Assembly (NCBI RefSeq): GCF_000003605.2
Contig: NW_003119788.1
Coordinates: 1 to 57,861 of the forward strand
DNA: 57,861 nucleotides
Direction of reading: 5' to 3'
DNA from: Saccoglossus kowalevskii
Taxonomy: Eukaryota; Hemichordata; Enteropneusta; Harrimaniidae
Positions 41,462 through 55,925 of this stretch are shown here, one piece after another. The notes beneath the pieces were generated by a model, which was not told the origin of the DNA, made no database searches, and was given only the letters and a program-made list of their open reading frames with translations. A program made the translations under genes and the position numbers. Each line of letters opens with the position of its first letter. Within the stretch, counting starts at the first letter, position 1.

Positions 41462-42218
41462 TAGACGGCATGACAGGTGTTTATGTAACACACTAGAGGG
41501 CACCATAGGTGTTTATGTAACACACTAGAGGGCATCACAGGTATTTATGTAACACACTAAAGGGCGTCATAGGTATTTATGTAACACACTAGAGGGCATC
41601 ACAGGTGTTTATGTAACACACTAGAGGGGATCATAGGTGTTTATGTAACACACTAGAGGGCATCACAGATGTTTATGTAACACACTAGAGGGCATCATCA
41701 TAGGTGTTTATGTAACACACTATAGGGAATCACAGGTGTTTATGTAACACACTAGAGGGCACCACAGGTGTTTATGTAACACACTAGAGGGCATCACAGG
41801 TGTTTATGTAACACACTAGAGGGCATCATAGGTGTTTATGTAACACACTAGAGGGCATCACAGGTGTTTATGTAACACACTAGAGGGCATCACAGGTGTT
41901 TATGTAACACACTAGATGGCATCACAGGTGTTTATGTAACACACTAGAGGGCATCATAGGTGTTTATATAACACACTAGAGGGCATCATAGGTGTTTATG
42001 TAACGCACTAGAGGGCACCATAGGTGTTTATGTAACACACTAGAGGGCATCACAGGTGTTTATGTAACACACTAGAGGGCATCATAGGTGTTTATGTAAC
42101 ACACTAGAATGCATCATAGGTGTTTATGTAACACACTAAAGGGCATCGCAGGTGTTTATGTAACACACTAGATGGCATCATAGGTGTTTATATAACACAC
42201 TAGAGAGCATCATAGGCG
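41462..42218 (+). repeat. Long form of the TAGACGG-CATCATCAT module
   Basis: TAGACGG to CATCATCAT is 231 bp, as in the short form, but CATCATCAT (41,693) to AGGCG (42,214) is 521 bp, six monomers (192 bp) longer. The extra units include AACGCAC, CACCAT, GAATGC and CATCGC types. A unit near 42,202 reads TAGAGAGCATC. Confidence 0.8.
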
Positions 42219-43186
42219 TTTATGTAACACACTAGAGGGCACCATAGGTGTTTATGTAACACACTAGAGGGCATCATAGGTGTTATGTAACACACTAGAG
42301 GGCATCACAGGTGTTTATGTAACACACTAGAGGGCATCATAGGTGTTTATGTAACACACTAGAGGGCACCATAGGTGTTTATGTAACACACTAGAGGGCA
42401 TCACAGCTGTTTATGTAACACACTAGAGGGCATCATAGGTGTTTATGTAACACACTAGAGGGCATCATAGGTGTTTATGTAACACACTAGAGGGCATCAT
42501 AGGTGTTTATGTAACACACAAGAGGGCAACATAGGTGTTTATGTAACACTGCTGGAGGGCATCATAGGTGTTTATGTAACACACGAGAGGGCAACATAGG
42601 TGTTTATGTAACACTGCTGAAGGGCATCATAGGTGTTTATGTAACACACTAGAGGGCATCACAGTTGTTCATGTAACACACTAGAGGGCATCTTTATGTA
42701 ACACACTAGAGGGCATCACAGTTGTTCATGTAACACACTAGAGGGCATCATAGGTGTTTATGTAACACACTAGAGGGCCTCACAGGTGTTTATGTAACAC
42801 ACTAGAGGGCATCATAGGTGTTTATGTAACACACTAGAGGGCATCACAGTTGTTCATGTAACACACTAGAGGGCAACATAGGTGTTTATGTAACACTGCT
42901 GGAGGGCATCATAGGTGTTTATGTAACACACGAGAGGGCAACATAGGTGTTTATGTAACACTGCTGAAGGGCATCATAGGTGTTTATGTAACACACTAGA
43001 GGGCATCACAGTTGTTCATGTAACACACAAGAGGGCATCATAGGTGTTTATGTAACACACTAGAGGGCATCATAGGTGTTTATGTAACACACTAGAGGGC
43101 ATCATAGGTGTTTATGTAACACACAAGAGGGCAACATAGGTGTTTATGTAACACTGATGGAGGGCATCATAGGTGTTTATGTAACA

Positions 43187-43620
43187 CACGAGAGGGCAAC
43201 ATAGGTGTTTATGTAACACTGCTGAAGGGCATCATAGGTGTTTATGTAACACACTAGAGGGCATCACAGTTGTTCATGTAACACACTAGAGGGCATCATA
43301 GGTGTTTATGTAACACACTAGAGGGCATCACAGGTGTTTATGTAACACACGAGAGGGCAACATAGGTGTTTATGTAGCACTGCTGAAGGGCATCATAGGT
43401 GTTTATGTAACACACTAGAGGGCATCACAGTTGTTCATGTAACACACTAGAGGGCATCATAGGTGTTTATGTAACACACTAGAGGGCATCACAGGTGTTT
43501 ATGTAACACACGAGAGGGCAACATAGGTGTTTATGTAACACTGCTGAAGGGCATCATAGGTGTTTATGTAACACACTAGAGGGCATCACAGTTGTTCATG
43601 TAACACACTAGAGGGCATCA
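43187..43620 (+). repeat. 161-bp pentamer, three copies, third truncated
   Basis: CACGAGAGG lies at 43,187, 43,348 and 43,509, each 161 bp apart. The second copy has TATGTAGCACTGC. The third breaks after the AGTTGTTCATG monomer and continues with an AGGTATTTATTTAAC unit. Confidence 0.85.
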
Positions 43621-46600
43621 CAGGTATTTATTTAACACACTAGAGGGCATCACAGGTGTTTATGTAACACACTAGAGGGCATCATAGGTGTTTATGTAAC
43701 ACACTAGAGGGCACCATAGGTGCTTATGTAACACACTAGAGGGCATCACAGGTATTTATGTAACACACTAGAGGGCATCATAGGTATTTATGTAACACAC
43801 TAGAGGGCATCATAGGTGTTTATGTAACACACTAGAGGGCATCACAGGTGTTTTTGTAACACACTAGAGGGCATCACAGGTGTTTATGTAACACACTAGA
43901 GAGCATCACAGGTGTTTATGTAACACACTAGAGGGCATCATAGGTGTTTATATAACACACTAGAGGGCATCATAGGTGTTTATGTAACACACTAGAGGGC
44001 ATCATAGGTGTTTATGTAACACACTATTGGGCATCATAGGTGTTTATGTAACACACTAGAGGGCATCACAGATGTTTATGTAACACACTAGAGGGCATCA
44101 TAGGTATTTATGTAACACACTAGAGGGCGTCACAGGTATTTATATAACACACTAGAGGGCATCATAGGTGTTTATGTAACACACTAGAGGGCACCATAGG
44201 TGTTATGTAACACACTAGAGGGCATCACAGGTGTTTATGTAACACACTAGAGGGCATCATAGGTGTTTATGTAACACACTAGAGGGCATCATAGGTGTTT
44301 ATGTAACACACTAGAGGGCATCATAGGTGTTTATGTAACACACAAGAGGGCAACATAGGTGTTTATGTAACACTGCTGGAGGGCATCATAGGTGTTTATG
44401 TAACACACGAGAGGGCAACATAGGTGTTTATGTAACACTGCTGAAGGGCATCATAGGTGTTTATGTAACACACTAGAGGGCATCACAGTTGTTCATGTAA
44501 CACACTAGAGGGCATCATAGGTGTTTATGTAACACACTAGAGGCATCACAGGTGTTTATGTAACACACTAGAGGGCACCATAGGTGTTTATGTAACACAC
44601 TAGAGGGCATCACAGGTATTTATGTAACACACTAGAGGGCATCACAGGTGTTTATGTAACACACTAGAGGGCATCATAGGTGTTTATGTAACACACTAGA
44701 GGGCACCATAGGTGCTTATGTAACACACTAGAGGGCATCACAGGTATTTATGTAACACACTAGAGGGCATCATAGGTATTTATGTAACACACTAGAGGGC
44801 ATCATAGGTGTTTATGTAACACACTAGAGGGCATCACAGGTGTTTATGTAACACACTAGAGGGCATCACAGGTGTTTATGTAACACACTAGAGAGCATCA
44901 CAGGTGTTTATGTAACACACTAGAGGGCATCATAGGTGTTTATATAACACACTAGAGGGCATCATAGGTGTTTATGTAACACACTAGAGGGCATCATAGG
45001 TGTTTATGTAACACACTAGAGGGCATCATAGGTGTTTATGTAACACACTAGAATGCATCATAGGTGTTTATGTAACACACTAAAGGGCATCGCAGGTGTT
45101 TATGTAACACACTAGAGGGCATCATAGGTGTTTATATAACACACTAGAGGGCGTCATAGGTGTTTATGTAACACACTAGAGGGCACCATAGGTGTTTATG
45201 TAACACACTAGAGGGCTTCACAGGTGTTTATGTAACACACTAGAGGGCATCATAGGTGTTATGTAACACACTAGAGGGCATCACATGTGTTTATGTAACA
45301 CACTAGAGGGCATCATAGGTGTTTATGTAACACACTAGAGGGCATCACAGGTATTTATGTAACACACTAGAGGGCATCATAGGTGTTTATGTAACACACA
45401 AGAGGGCAACATAGGTGTTTATGTAACACTGCTGGAGGGCATCATAGGTGTTTATGTAACACACGAGAGGGCAACATAGGTGTTTATGTAACACTGCTGA
45501 AGGGCATCATAGGTGTTTATGTAACACACTAGAGGGCATCACAGTTGTTCATGTAACACACTAGAGGGCATCATAGGTGTTTATGTAACACACTAGAGGG
45601 CATCACAGTTGTTCATGTAACACACTAGAGGGCATCTTTATGTAACACACTAGAGGGCATCACAGTTGTTCATGTAACACACTAGAGGGCATCATAGGTG
45701 TTTATGTAACACACTAGAGGGCCTCACAGGTGTTTATGTAACACACTAGATGGCATCACAGGTGTTTATGTAACACACTAGAGGGCATCGCAGGTGTTTA
45801 TGTAACACACTAGATGGCATCATAGGTGTTTATATAACACACTAGAGGGCATCATAGGCGTTTATGTAACACACTAGAGGGCACCATAGGTGTTTATGTA
45901 ACACACTAGAGGGCATCACAGGTGTTTATGTAACGCACTAGAGGGCATCATAGGTGTTATGTAACACACTAGAGGGCATCACAGGTGTTTATGTAACACA
46001 CTAGAGGGCATCATAGGTGTTTATGTAACACACTAGAGGGCATCATAGGTGTTTATGTAACACACTAGAATGCATCATAGGTGTTTATGTAACACACTAA
46101 AGGGCATCGCAGGTGTTTATGTAACACACTAGAGGGCATCATAGGTGTTTATATAACACACTAGAGGGCGTCATAGGTGTTTATGTAACACACTAGAGGG
46201 CACCATAGGTGTTTATGTAACACACTAGAGGGCTTCACAGGTGTTTATGTAACACACTAGAGGGCATCATAGGTGTTATGTAACACACTAGAGGGCATCA
46301 CAGGTGTTTATGTAACACACTAGAGGGCATCATAGGTGTTTATGTAACACACTAGAGGGCATCACAGGTATTTATGTAACACACTAGAGGGCATCATAGG
46401 TATTTATGTAACACACTAGAGGGCATCATAGGTGTTTATGTAACACACTAGAGGGCATCACAGGTGTTTATGTAACACACTAGAGGGCATCACAGGTGTT
46501 TATGTAACACACTAGAGAGCATCACAGGTGTTTATGTAACACACTAGAGGGCATCATAGGTGTTTATATAACACACTAGAGGGCGTCATAGGTGTTTATG

Positions 46601-49600
46601 TAACACACTAGAGGGCACCATAGGTGTTTATGTAACACACTAGAGGGCTTCACAGGTGTTTATGTAACACACTAGAGGGCACCATAGGTGTTTATGTAAC
46701 ACACTAGAGGGCATCACAGGTGTTTATGTAACACACTAGAGGGCATCATAGGTGTTTATGTAACACACTAGAGGGCATCATAGGTGTTTATGTAACACAC
46801 TAGAGGGCATCATAGGTGTTTATGTAACACACAAGAGGGCAACATAGGTGTTTATGTAACACTGCTGGAGGGCATCATAGGTGTTTATGAAACACACTAG
46901 AGGGCATCATAGGTGTTTATGTAACACACAAGAGGGCAACATAGGTGTTTATGTAACACTGCTGGAGGGCAACATAGGTGTTTATGTAACACTGCTGGAG
47001 GGCATCATAGGTGTTTATGTAACACACAAGAGGGCAACATAGGTGTTTATGTAACACTGCTGAAGGGCATCATAGGTGTTTATGTAACACACTAGAGGGC
47101 ATCACAGTTGTTCATGTAACACACTAGAGGGCATCATAGGTGTTTATGTAACACACTAGAGGGCATCACAGGTGTTTTATGTAACACACTAGAGGGCACC
47201 ATAGGTGTTTATGTAACACACTAGAGGGCATCACAGGTGTTTATGTAACACACTAGAGGGCATCATAGGTGTTTATGTAACACACTAGAGGGCATCATAG
47301 GTGTTTATGTAACACACTAGAGGGCATCATAGGTGTTTATGTAACACACAAGAGGGCAACATAGGTGTTTATGTAACACTGCTGGAGGGCATCATAGGTG
47401 TTTATGAAACACACGAGAGGGCAACATAGGTGTTTATGTAACACTGCTGAAGGGCATCATAGGTGTTTATGTAACACACTAGAGGGCATCACAGTTGTTC
47501 ATGTAACACACTAAAGGGCATCGCAGGTGTTTATGTAACACACTAGAGGGCATCATAGGTGTTTATATAACACACTAGAGGGCATCATAGGTGTTTATGT
47601 AACACACTAGAGGGCATCATAGGTGTTTATGTAACACACGAGAGGGCAACATAGGTCTTTATGTAACACTGCTGAAGGGCATCATAGGTGTTTATGTAAC
47701 ACACTAGAGGGCATCACAGTTGTTCATGTAACACACTAGAGGGCATCATAGGTGTTTATGTAACACACTAGAGGGCATCACAGTTGTTCATGTAACACAC
47801 TAGAGGGCATCTTTATGTAACACACTAGAGGGCATCACAGTTGTTCATGTAACACACTAGAGGGCATCATAGGTGTTTATGTAACACACTAGAATGCATC
47901 ATAGGTGTTTATGTAACACACTAAAGGGCATCGCAGGTGTTTATGTAACACACTAGAGGGCATCCTAGGTGTTTATATAACACACTAGAGGGCATCATAG
48001 GTGTTTATGTAACACACTAGAGGGCACCATAGGTGTTTATGTAACACACTAGAGGGCATCACAGGTGTTTATGTAACACACTAGAGGGCATCATAGGTGT
48101 TATGTAACACACTAGAGGGCATCACAGGTGTTTATGTAACACACTAGAGGGCATCACAGGTGTTTATGTAACACACTAGATGGCATCACAGGTGTTTATG
48201 TAACACACTAGAGGGCATCACAGGTGTTTATGTAACACACTAGAGGGCATCATAGGTGTTTATGTAACACACTAGAATGCATCATAGGTGTTTATGTAAC
48301 ACACTAAAGGGCATCGCAGGTGTTTATGTAACACACTAGAGGGCATCATAGGTTTTTATATAACACACTAGAGGGCATCATAGGTGTTTATGTAACACAC
48401 TAGAGGGCATCATAGGTGTTTATGTAACACACTAGAGGGCACCATAGGTGTTTATGTAACACACTAGAGGGCATCATAGGTGTTTATGTAACACACTAGA
48501 GGGCATCATAGGTATTTATGTAACACACTAGAGGGCATCATAGGTGTTTATGTAACACACTAGAATGCATCATAGGTGTTTATGTAACACACTAAAGGGC
48601 ATCGCAAGTGTTTATGTAACACACTAGAGGGCATCATAGGTGTTTATATAACACACTAGAGGGCGTCATAGGTGTTTATGTAACACACTAGAGGGCACCA
48701 TAGGTGTTTATGTAACACACTAGAGGGCTTCACAGGTGTTTATGTAACACACTAGAGGGCATCATAGGTGTTTATGTAACACACTAGAGGGCATCACAGG
48801 TGTTTATGTAACACACTAGAGGGCATCATAGGTGTTTATGTAACACACTAGAGGGCATCATAGGTGTTTATGTAACACACTAGAGGGCATCATAGGTGTT
48901 TATGTAACACACAAGAGGGCAACATAGGTGTTTATGTAACACTGCTGGAGGGCATCATAGGTGTTTATGAAACACACGAGAGGGCAACATAGGTGTTTAT
49001 GTAACACTGCTGAAGGGCATCATAGGTGTTTATGTAACACACTAGAGGGCATCACAGTTGTTCATGTAACACACTAGAGGGCATCATAGGTGTTTATGTA
49101 ACACACTAGAGGGCATCACAGGTGTTTATGTAACACACTAGAGGGCACCATAGGTGTTTATGTAACACACTAGAGGGCATCACAGGTGTTTATGTAACAC
49201 ACTAGAGGGCATCATAGGTGTTTATGTAACACACTAGAATGCATCATAGGTGTTTATGTAACACACTAAAGGGCATCGCAGGTGTTTATGTAACACACTA
49301 GAGGGCATCATAGGTGTTTATATAACACACTAGAGGGCATCATAGGTGTTTATGTAACACACTAGAGGGCATCATAGGTGTTTATGTAACACACTAGAAT
49401 GCATCATAGGTGTTTATGTAACACACTAAAGGGCATCGCAGGTGTTTATGTAACACACTAGAGGGCATCCTAGGTGTTTATATAACACACTAGAGGGCAT
49501 CATAGGTGTTTATGTAACACACTAGAGGGCACCATAGGTGTTTATGTAACACACTAGAGGGCATCACAGGTGTTTATGTAACACACTAGAGGGCATCATA

Positions 49601-49689
49601 GGTGTTATGTAACACACTAGAGGGCACCATAGGTGTTTATGTAACACACTAGAGGGCATCACAGGTGTTTATGTAACACACTAGAGGGC

Positions 49690-49760
49690 ATCATAGGTGT
49701 TATGTAACACACTAGAGGAAATCATAGGATGTTTTATGTAACGCATTAGAGGGCATCATA
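49690..49760 (+). repeat. Short indel cluster
   Basis: Here the sequence reads GAGGAAATCATAGGATG, then GTTTTATGTAACGCATTAG, with an added base in GGATG, an added T and two substitutions. An AACACATTAG unit follows near 49,804. Flanking monomers are normal. Confidence 0.7.
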
Positions 49761-50483
49761 GGTGTTTATGTAACACACTAGAGGGCATCATAGGTGTTTA
49801 TGTAACACATTAGAGGGCATCATAGGTGTTTATGTAACACACTAGAGGGCATCATAGGTGTTTATGTAACACACTAAAGGGCATCGCATGTGTTTATGTA
49901 ACACACTAGAGGGCATCATAGGTGTTTATATAACACACTAGAGGGCATCATAGGTGTTTATGTAACACACTAGAGGGCACCATAGGTGTTTATGTAACAC
50001 ACTAGAGGGCATCACAGGTGTTTATGTAACACACTAGAGGGCATCATAGGTGTTATGTAACACACTAGAGGGCATCACAGGTGTTTATGTAACACACTAG
50101 AGGGCATCATAGGTGTTTATGTAACACACTAGAGGGCACCATAGGTGTTTATGTAACACACTAGAGGGCATCACAGGTGTTTATGTAACACACTAGAGGG
50201 CATCATAGGTGTTTATGTAACACACTAGAGGGCATCATAGGTGTTTATGTAACACACTAGAGGGCATCATAGGTGTTTATGTAACACACAAGAGGGCAAC
50301 ATAGGTGTTTATGTAACACTGCTGGAGGGCATCATAGGTGTTTATGTAACACACGAGAGGGCAACATAGGTGTTTATGTAACACTGCTGAAGGGCATCAT
50401 AGGTGTTTATGTAACACACTAGAGGGCATCACAGTTGTTCATGTAACACACTAGAGGGCATCATAGGTGTTTATGTAACACAC

Positions 50484-51304
50484 TAGACGGCATGACAGGT
50501 GTTTATGTAACACACTAGAGGGCACCATAGGTGTTTATGTAACACACTAGAGGGCATCACAGGTATTTATGTAACACACTAAAGGGCATCATAGGTATTT
50601 ATGTAACACACTAGAGGGCATCACAGGTGTTTATGTAACACACTAGAGGGCATCATAGGTGTTTATGTAACACACTAGAGGGCATCACAGATGTTTATGT
50701 AACACACTAGAGGGCATCATCATAGGTGTTTATGTAACACACTATAGGGAATCACAGGTGTTTATGTAACACACTAGAGGGCACCACAGGTGTTTATGTA
50801 ACACACTAGAGGGCATCACAGGTGTTTATGTAACACACTAGAGGGCATCATAGGTGTTTATGTAACACACTAGAGGGCATCACAGGTGTTTATGTAACAC
50901 ACTAGAGGGCATCACAGGTGTTTATGTAACACACTAGATGGCATCACAGGTGTTTATGTAACACACTAGAGGGCATCATATGTGTTTATATAACACACTA
51001 GAGGGCATCATAGGTGTTTATGTAACGCACTAGAGGGCACCATAGGTGTTTATGTAACACACTAGATGGCATCACAGGTGTTTATGTAACACACTAGAGG
51101 GCATCACAGGTGTTTATGTAACACACTAGAGGGCATCATAGGTGTTTATGTAACACACTAGAGGGCATCATAGGTGTTTATGTAACACACTAGAATGCAT
51201 CATAGGTGTTTATGTAACACACTAAAGGGCATCGCAGGTGTTTATGTAACACACTAGATGGCATCATAGGTGTTTATATAACACACTAGAGGGCATCATA
51301 GGCG
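50484..51304 (+). repeat. Longest form of the TAGACGG-CATCATCAT module
   Basis: TAGACGG to CATCATCAT is 231 bp. CATCATCAT (50,715) to AGGCG (51,300) is 585 bp, eight monomers (256 bp) longer than the short form. The copy at 10,307-10,892 has the same 585-bp second part, so this expanded form was itself copied. Confidence 0.82.
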
Positions 51305-54300
51305 TTTATGTAACACACTAGAGGGCACCATAGGTGTTTATGTAACACACTAGAGGGCATCACAGGTGTTTATGTAACACACTAGAGGGCATCATAGGTG
51401 TTATGTAACACACTAGAGGGCATCACAGGTGTTTATGTAACACACTAGAGGGCATCATAGGTATTTATGTAACACACTAGAGGGCGTCACAGGTATTTAT
51501 ATAACACACTAGAGGGCATCATAGGTGTTTATGTAACACACTAGAGGGCATCACAGGTGTTTATGTAACACACTAGAGGGCACCATAGGTGTTTATGTAA
51601 CACACTAGAGGGCATCACAGGTATTTATGTAACACACTAGAGGGCATCATAGGTATTTATGTAACACACTAGAGGGCATCACAGGTGTTTATGTAACACA
51701 CTAGAGGGCATCACAGTTGTTCATGTAACACACTAGAGGGCATCATAGGTGTTTATGTAACACACTAGAGGGCATCACAGGTGTTTATGTAACACACTAG
51801 AGGGCATCATAGGTGTTTATGTAACACACAAGAGGGCAACATAGGTGTTTATGTAACACTGCTGGAGGGCATCATAGGTGTTTATGAAACACACGAGAGG
51901 GCAACATAGGTGTTTATGTAACACTGCTGAAGGGCATCATAGGTGTTTATGTAACACACTAGAGGGCATCACAGTTGTTCATGTAACACACTAGAGGGCA
52001 TCATAGGTGTTTATGTAACACACTAGAGGGCATCACAGGTGTTTATGTAACACACTAGAGGGCACCATAGGTGTTTATGTAACACACTAGAGGGCATCAC
52101 AGGTGTTTATGTAACACACTAGAGGGCATCATAGGTGTTTATGTAACACACTAGAATGCATCATAGGTGTTTATGTAACACACTAAAGGGCATCGCAGGT
52201 GTTTATGTAACACACTAGAGGGCATCATAGGTGTTTATATAACACACTAGAGGGCATCATAGGTGTTTATGTAACACACTAGAGGGCATCATAGGTGTTT
52301 ATGTAACACACTAGAATGCATCATAGGTGTTTATGTAACACACTAAAGGGCATCGCAGGTGTTTATGTAACACACTAGAGGGCATCATAGGTGTTTATAT
52401 AACACACTAGAGGGCATCATAGGTGTTTATGTAACACACTAGAGGGCACCATAGGTGTTTATGTAACACACTAGAGGGCATCACAGTGTTTATGTAACAC
52501 ACTAGAGGGCACCATAGGTGTTTATGTAACACACTAGAGGGCATCACAGGTATTTATGTAACACACTAGAGGGCATCACAGGTGTTTATGTAACACACTA
52601 GAGGGCATCACAGTTGTTCATGTAACACACTAGAGGGCAACATAGGTGTTTATGTAACACTGCTGGAGGGCATCATAGGTGTTTATGTAACACACGAGAG
52701 GGCAACATAGGTGTTTATGTAACACTGCTGAAGGGCATCATAGGTGTTTATGTAACACACTAGAGGGCATCACAGTTGTTCACGTAACACACTAGAGGGC
52801 ATCATAGGTGTTTATGTAACACACTAGAGGCATCACAGGTGTTTATGTAACACACTAGAGGGCACCATAGGTGTTTATGTAACACACTAGAGGGCATCAC
52901 AGGTATTTATGTAACACACTAGAGGGCATCACAGGTGTTTATGTAACACACTAGAGGGCATCATAGGTGTTTATGTAACACACTAGAGGGCACCATAGGT
53001 GCTTATGTAACACACTAGAGGGCATCACAGGTATTTATGTAACACACTAGAGGGCATCATAGGTATTTATGTAACACACTAGAGGGCATCATAGGTGTTT
53101 ATGTAACACACTAGAGGGCATCACAGGTGTTTATGTAACACACTAGAGGGCATCACAGGTGTTTATGTAACACACTAGAGAGCATCACAGGTGTTTATGT
53201 AACACACTAGAGGGCATCATAGGTGTTTATATGACACACTAGAGGGCATCATAGGTGTTTATGTAACACACTAGAGGGCATCATAGGTGTTTATGTAACA
53301 CACTAGAGGGCATCATAGGTGTTTATGTAACACACTAGAATGCATCATAGGTGTTTATGTAACACACTAAAGGGCATCGCAGGTGTTTATGTAACACACT
53401 AGAGGGCATCATAGGTGTTTATATAACACACTAGAGGGCGTCATAGGTGTTTATGTAACACACTAGAGGGCACCATAGGTGTTTATGTAACACACTAGAG
53501 GGCTTCACAGGTGTTTATGTAACACACTAGAGGGCATAATATGTGTTATGTAACACACTAGAGGGCATCACAGGTGTTTATGTAACACACTAGAGGGCAT
53601 CATAGGTGTTTATGTAACACACTAGAGGGCACCATAGGTGTTTATGTAACACACTAGAGGGCATCACAGGTGTTTATGTAACACACTAGAGGGCATCATA
53701 GGTGTTTATGTAACACACTAGAGGTCATCATAGGTGTTTATGTAACACACTAGAGGGCATCATAGGTGTTTATGTAACACACAAGAGGGCAACATAGGTG
53801 TTTATGTAACACTGCTGGAGGGCATCATAGGTGTTTATGAAACACACGAGAGGGCAACATAGGTGTTTATGTAACACTGCTGAAGGGCATCATAGGTGTT
53901 TATGTAACACACTAGAGGGCATCACAGTTGTTCATGTAACACACTAGAGGGCATCATAGGTGTTTATGTAACACACTAGAGGGCATCACAGGTGTTTATG
54001 TAACACACTAGAGGGCACCATAGGTGTTTATGTAACACACTAGAGGGCATCACAGGTGTTTATGTAACACACTAGAGGGTATCATAGGTGTTTATGTAAC
54101 ACACTAGAATGCATCATAGGTGTTTATGTAACACACTAAAGGGCATCGCAGGTGTTTATGTAACACACTAGAGGGCATCATAGGTGTTTATATAACACAC
54201 TAGAGGGCATCATAGGTGTTTATGTAACACACTAGAGGGCATCATAGGTGTTTATGTAACACACTAGAATGCATCATAGGTGTTTATGTAACACACTAAA

Positions 54301-55442
54301 GGGCATCGCAGGTGTTTATGTAACACACTAGAGGGCATCATAGGTGTTTATATAACACACTAGAGGGCATCATAGGTGTTTATGTAACACACTAGAGGGC
54401 ACCATAGGTGTTTATGTAACACACTAGAGGGCATCACAGGTGTTTATGTAACACACTAGAGGGCATCATAGGTGTTATGTAACACACTAGAGGGCATCAC
54501 AGGTGTTTATGTAACACACTAGAGGGCATCATAGGTGTTTATGTAACACACTAGAGGGCACCATAGGTGTTTATGTAACACACTAGAGGGCATCACAGCT
54601 GTTTATGTAACACACTAGAGGGCATCATAGGTGTTTATGTAACACACTAGAGGGCATCATAGGTGTTTATGTAACACACTAGAGGGCATCATAGGTGTTT
54701 ATGTAACACACAAGAGGGCAACATAGGTGTTTATGTAACACTGCTGGAGGGCATCATAGGTGTTTATGTAACACACGAGAGGGCAACATAGGTGTTTATG
54801 TAACACTGCTGAAGGGCATCATAGGTGTTTATGTAACACACTAGAGGGCATCACAGTTGTTCATGTAACACACTAGAGGGCATCATAGGTGTTTATGTAA
54901 CACACTAGAGGGCATCACAGTTGTTCATGTAACACACTAGAGGGCATCTTTATGTAACACACTAGAGGGCATCACAGTTGTTCATGTAACACACTAGAGG
55001 GCATCATAGGTGTTTATGTAACACACTAGAGGGCCTCACAGGTGTTTATGTAACACACTAGAGGGCATCATAGGTGTTTATTTAACACACTAGAGGGCAT
55101 CACAGTTGTTCATGTAACACACTAGAGGGCAACATAGGTGTTTATGTAACACTGCTGGAGGGCATCATAGGTGTTTATGTAACACACGAGAGGGCAACAT
55201 AGGTGTTTATGTAACACTGCTGAAGGGCATCATAGGTGTTTATGTAACACACTAGAGGGCATCACAGTTGTTCATGTAACACACTAGAGGGCATCATAGG
55301 TGTTTATGTAACACACTAGAGGGCATCATAGGTGTTTATGTAACACACTAGAGGGCATCATAGGTGTTTATGTAACACACAAGAGGGCAACATAGGTGTT
55401 TATGTAACACTGATGGAGGGCATCATAGGTGTTTATGTAACA

Positions 55443-55925
55443 CACGAGAGGGCAACATAGGTGTTTATGTAACACTGCTGAAGGGCATCATAGGTGTTTA
55501 TGTAACACACTAGAGGGCATCACAGTTGTTCATGTAACACACTAGAGGGCATCATAGGTGTTTATGTAACACACTAGAGGGCATCACAGGTGTTTATGTA
55601 ACACACGAGAGGGCAACATAGGTGTTTATGTAACACTGCTGAAGGGCATCATAGGTGTTTATGTAACACACTAGAGGGCATCACAGTTGTTCATGTAACA
55701 CACTAGAGGGCATCATAGGTGTTTATGTAACACACTAGAGGGCATCACAGGTGTTTATGTAACACACGAGAGGGCAACATAGGTGTTTATGTAACACTGC
55801 TGAAGGGCATCATAGGTGTTTATGTAACACACTAGAGGGCATCACAGTTGTTCATGTAACACACTAGAGGGCATCATAGGTGTTTATGTAACACACTAGA
55901 GGGCATCAAGGTGTTTATGTAACAC
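55443..55925 (+). repeat. 161-bp pentamer, three tandem copies
   Basis: CACGAGAGG lies at 55,443, 55,604 and 55,765. It belongs to the larger block copied from, or to, 27.4-29.1 kb. The last monomer has lost one base (ATCAAGGTG near 55,907). Confidence 0.9.
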
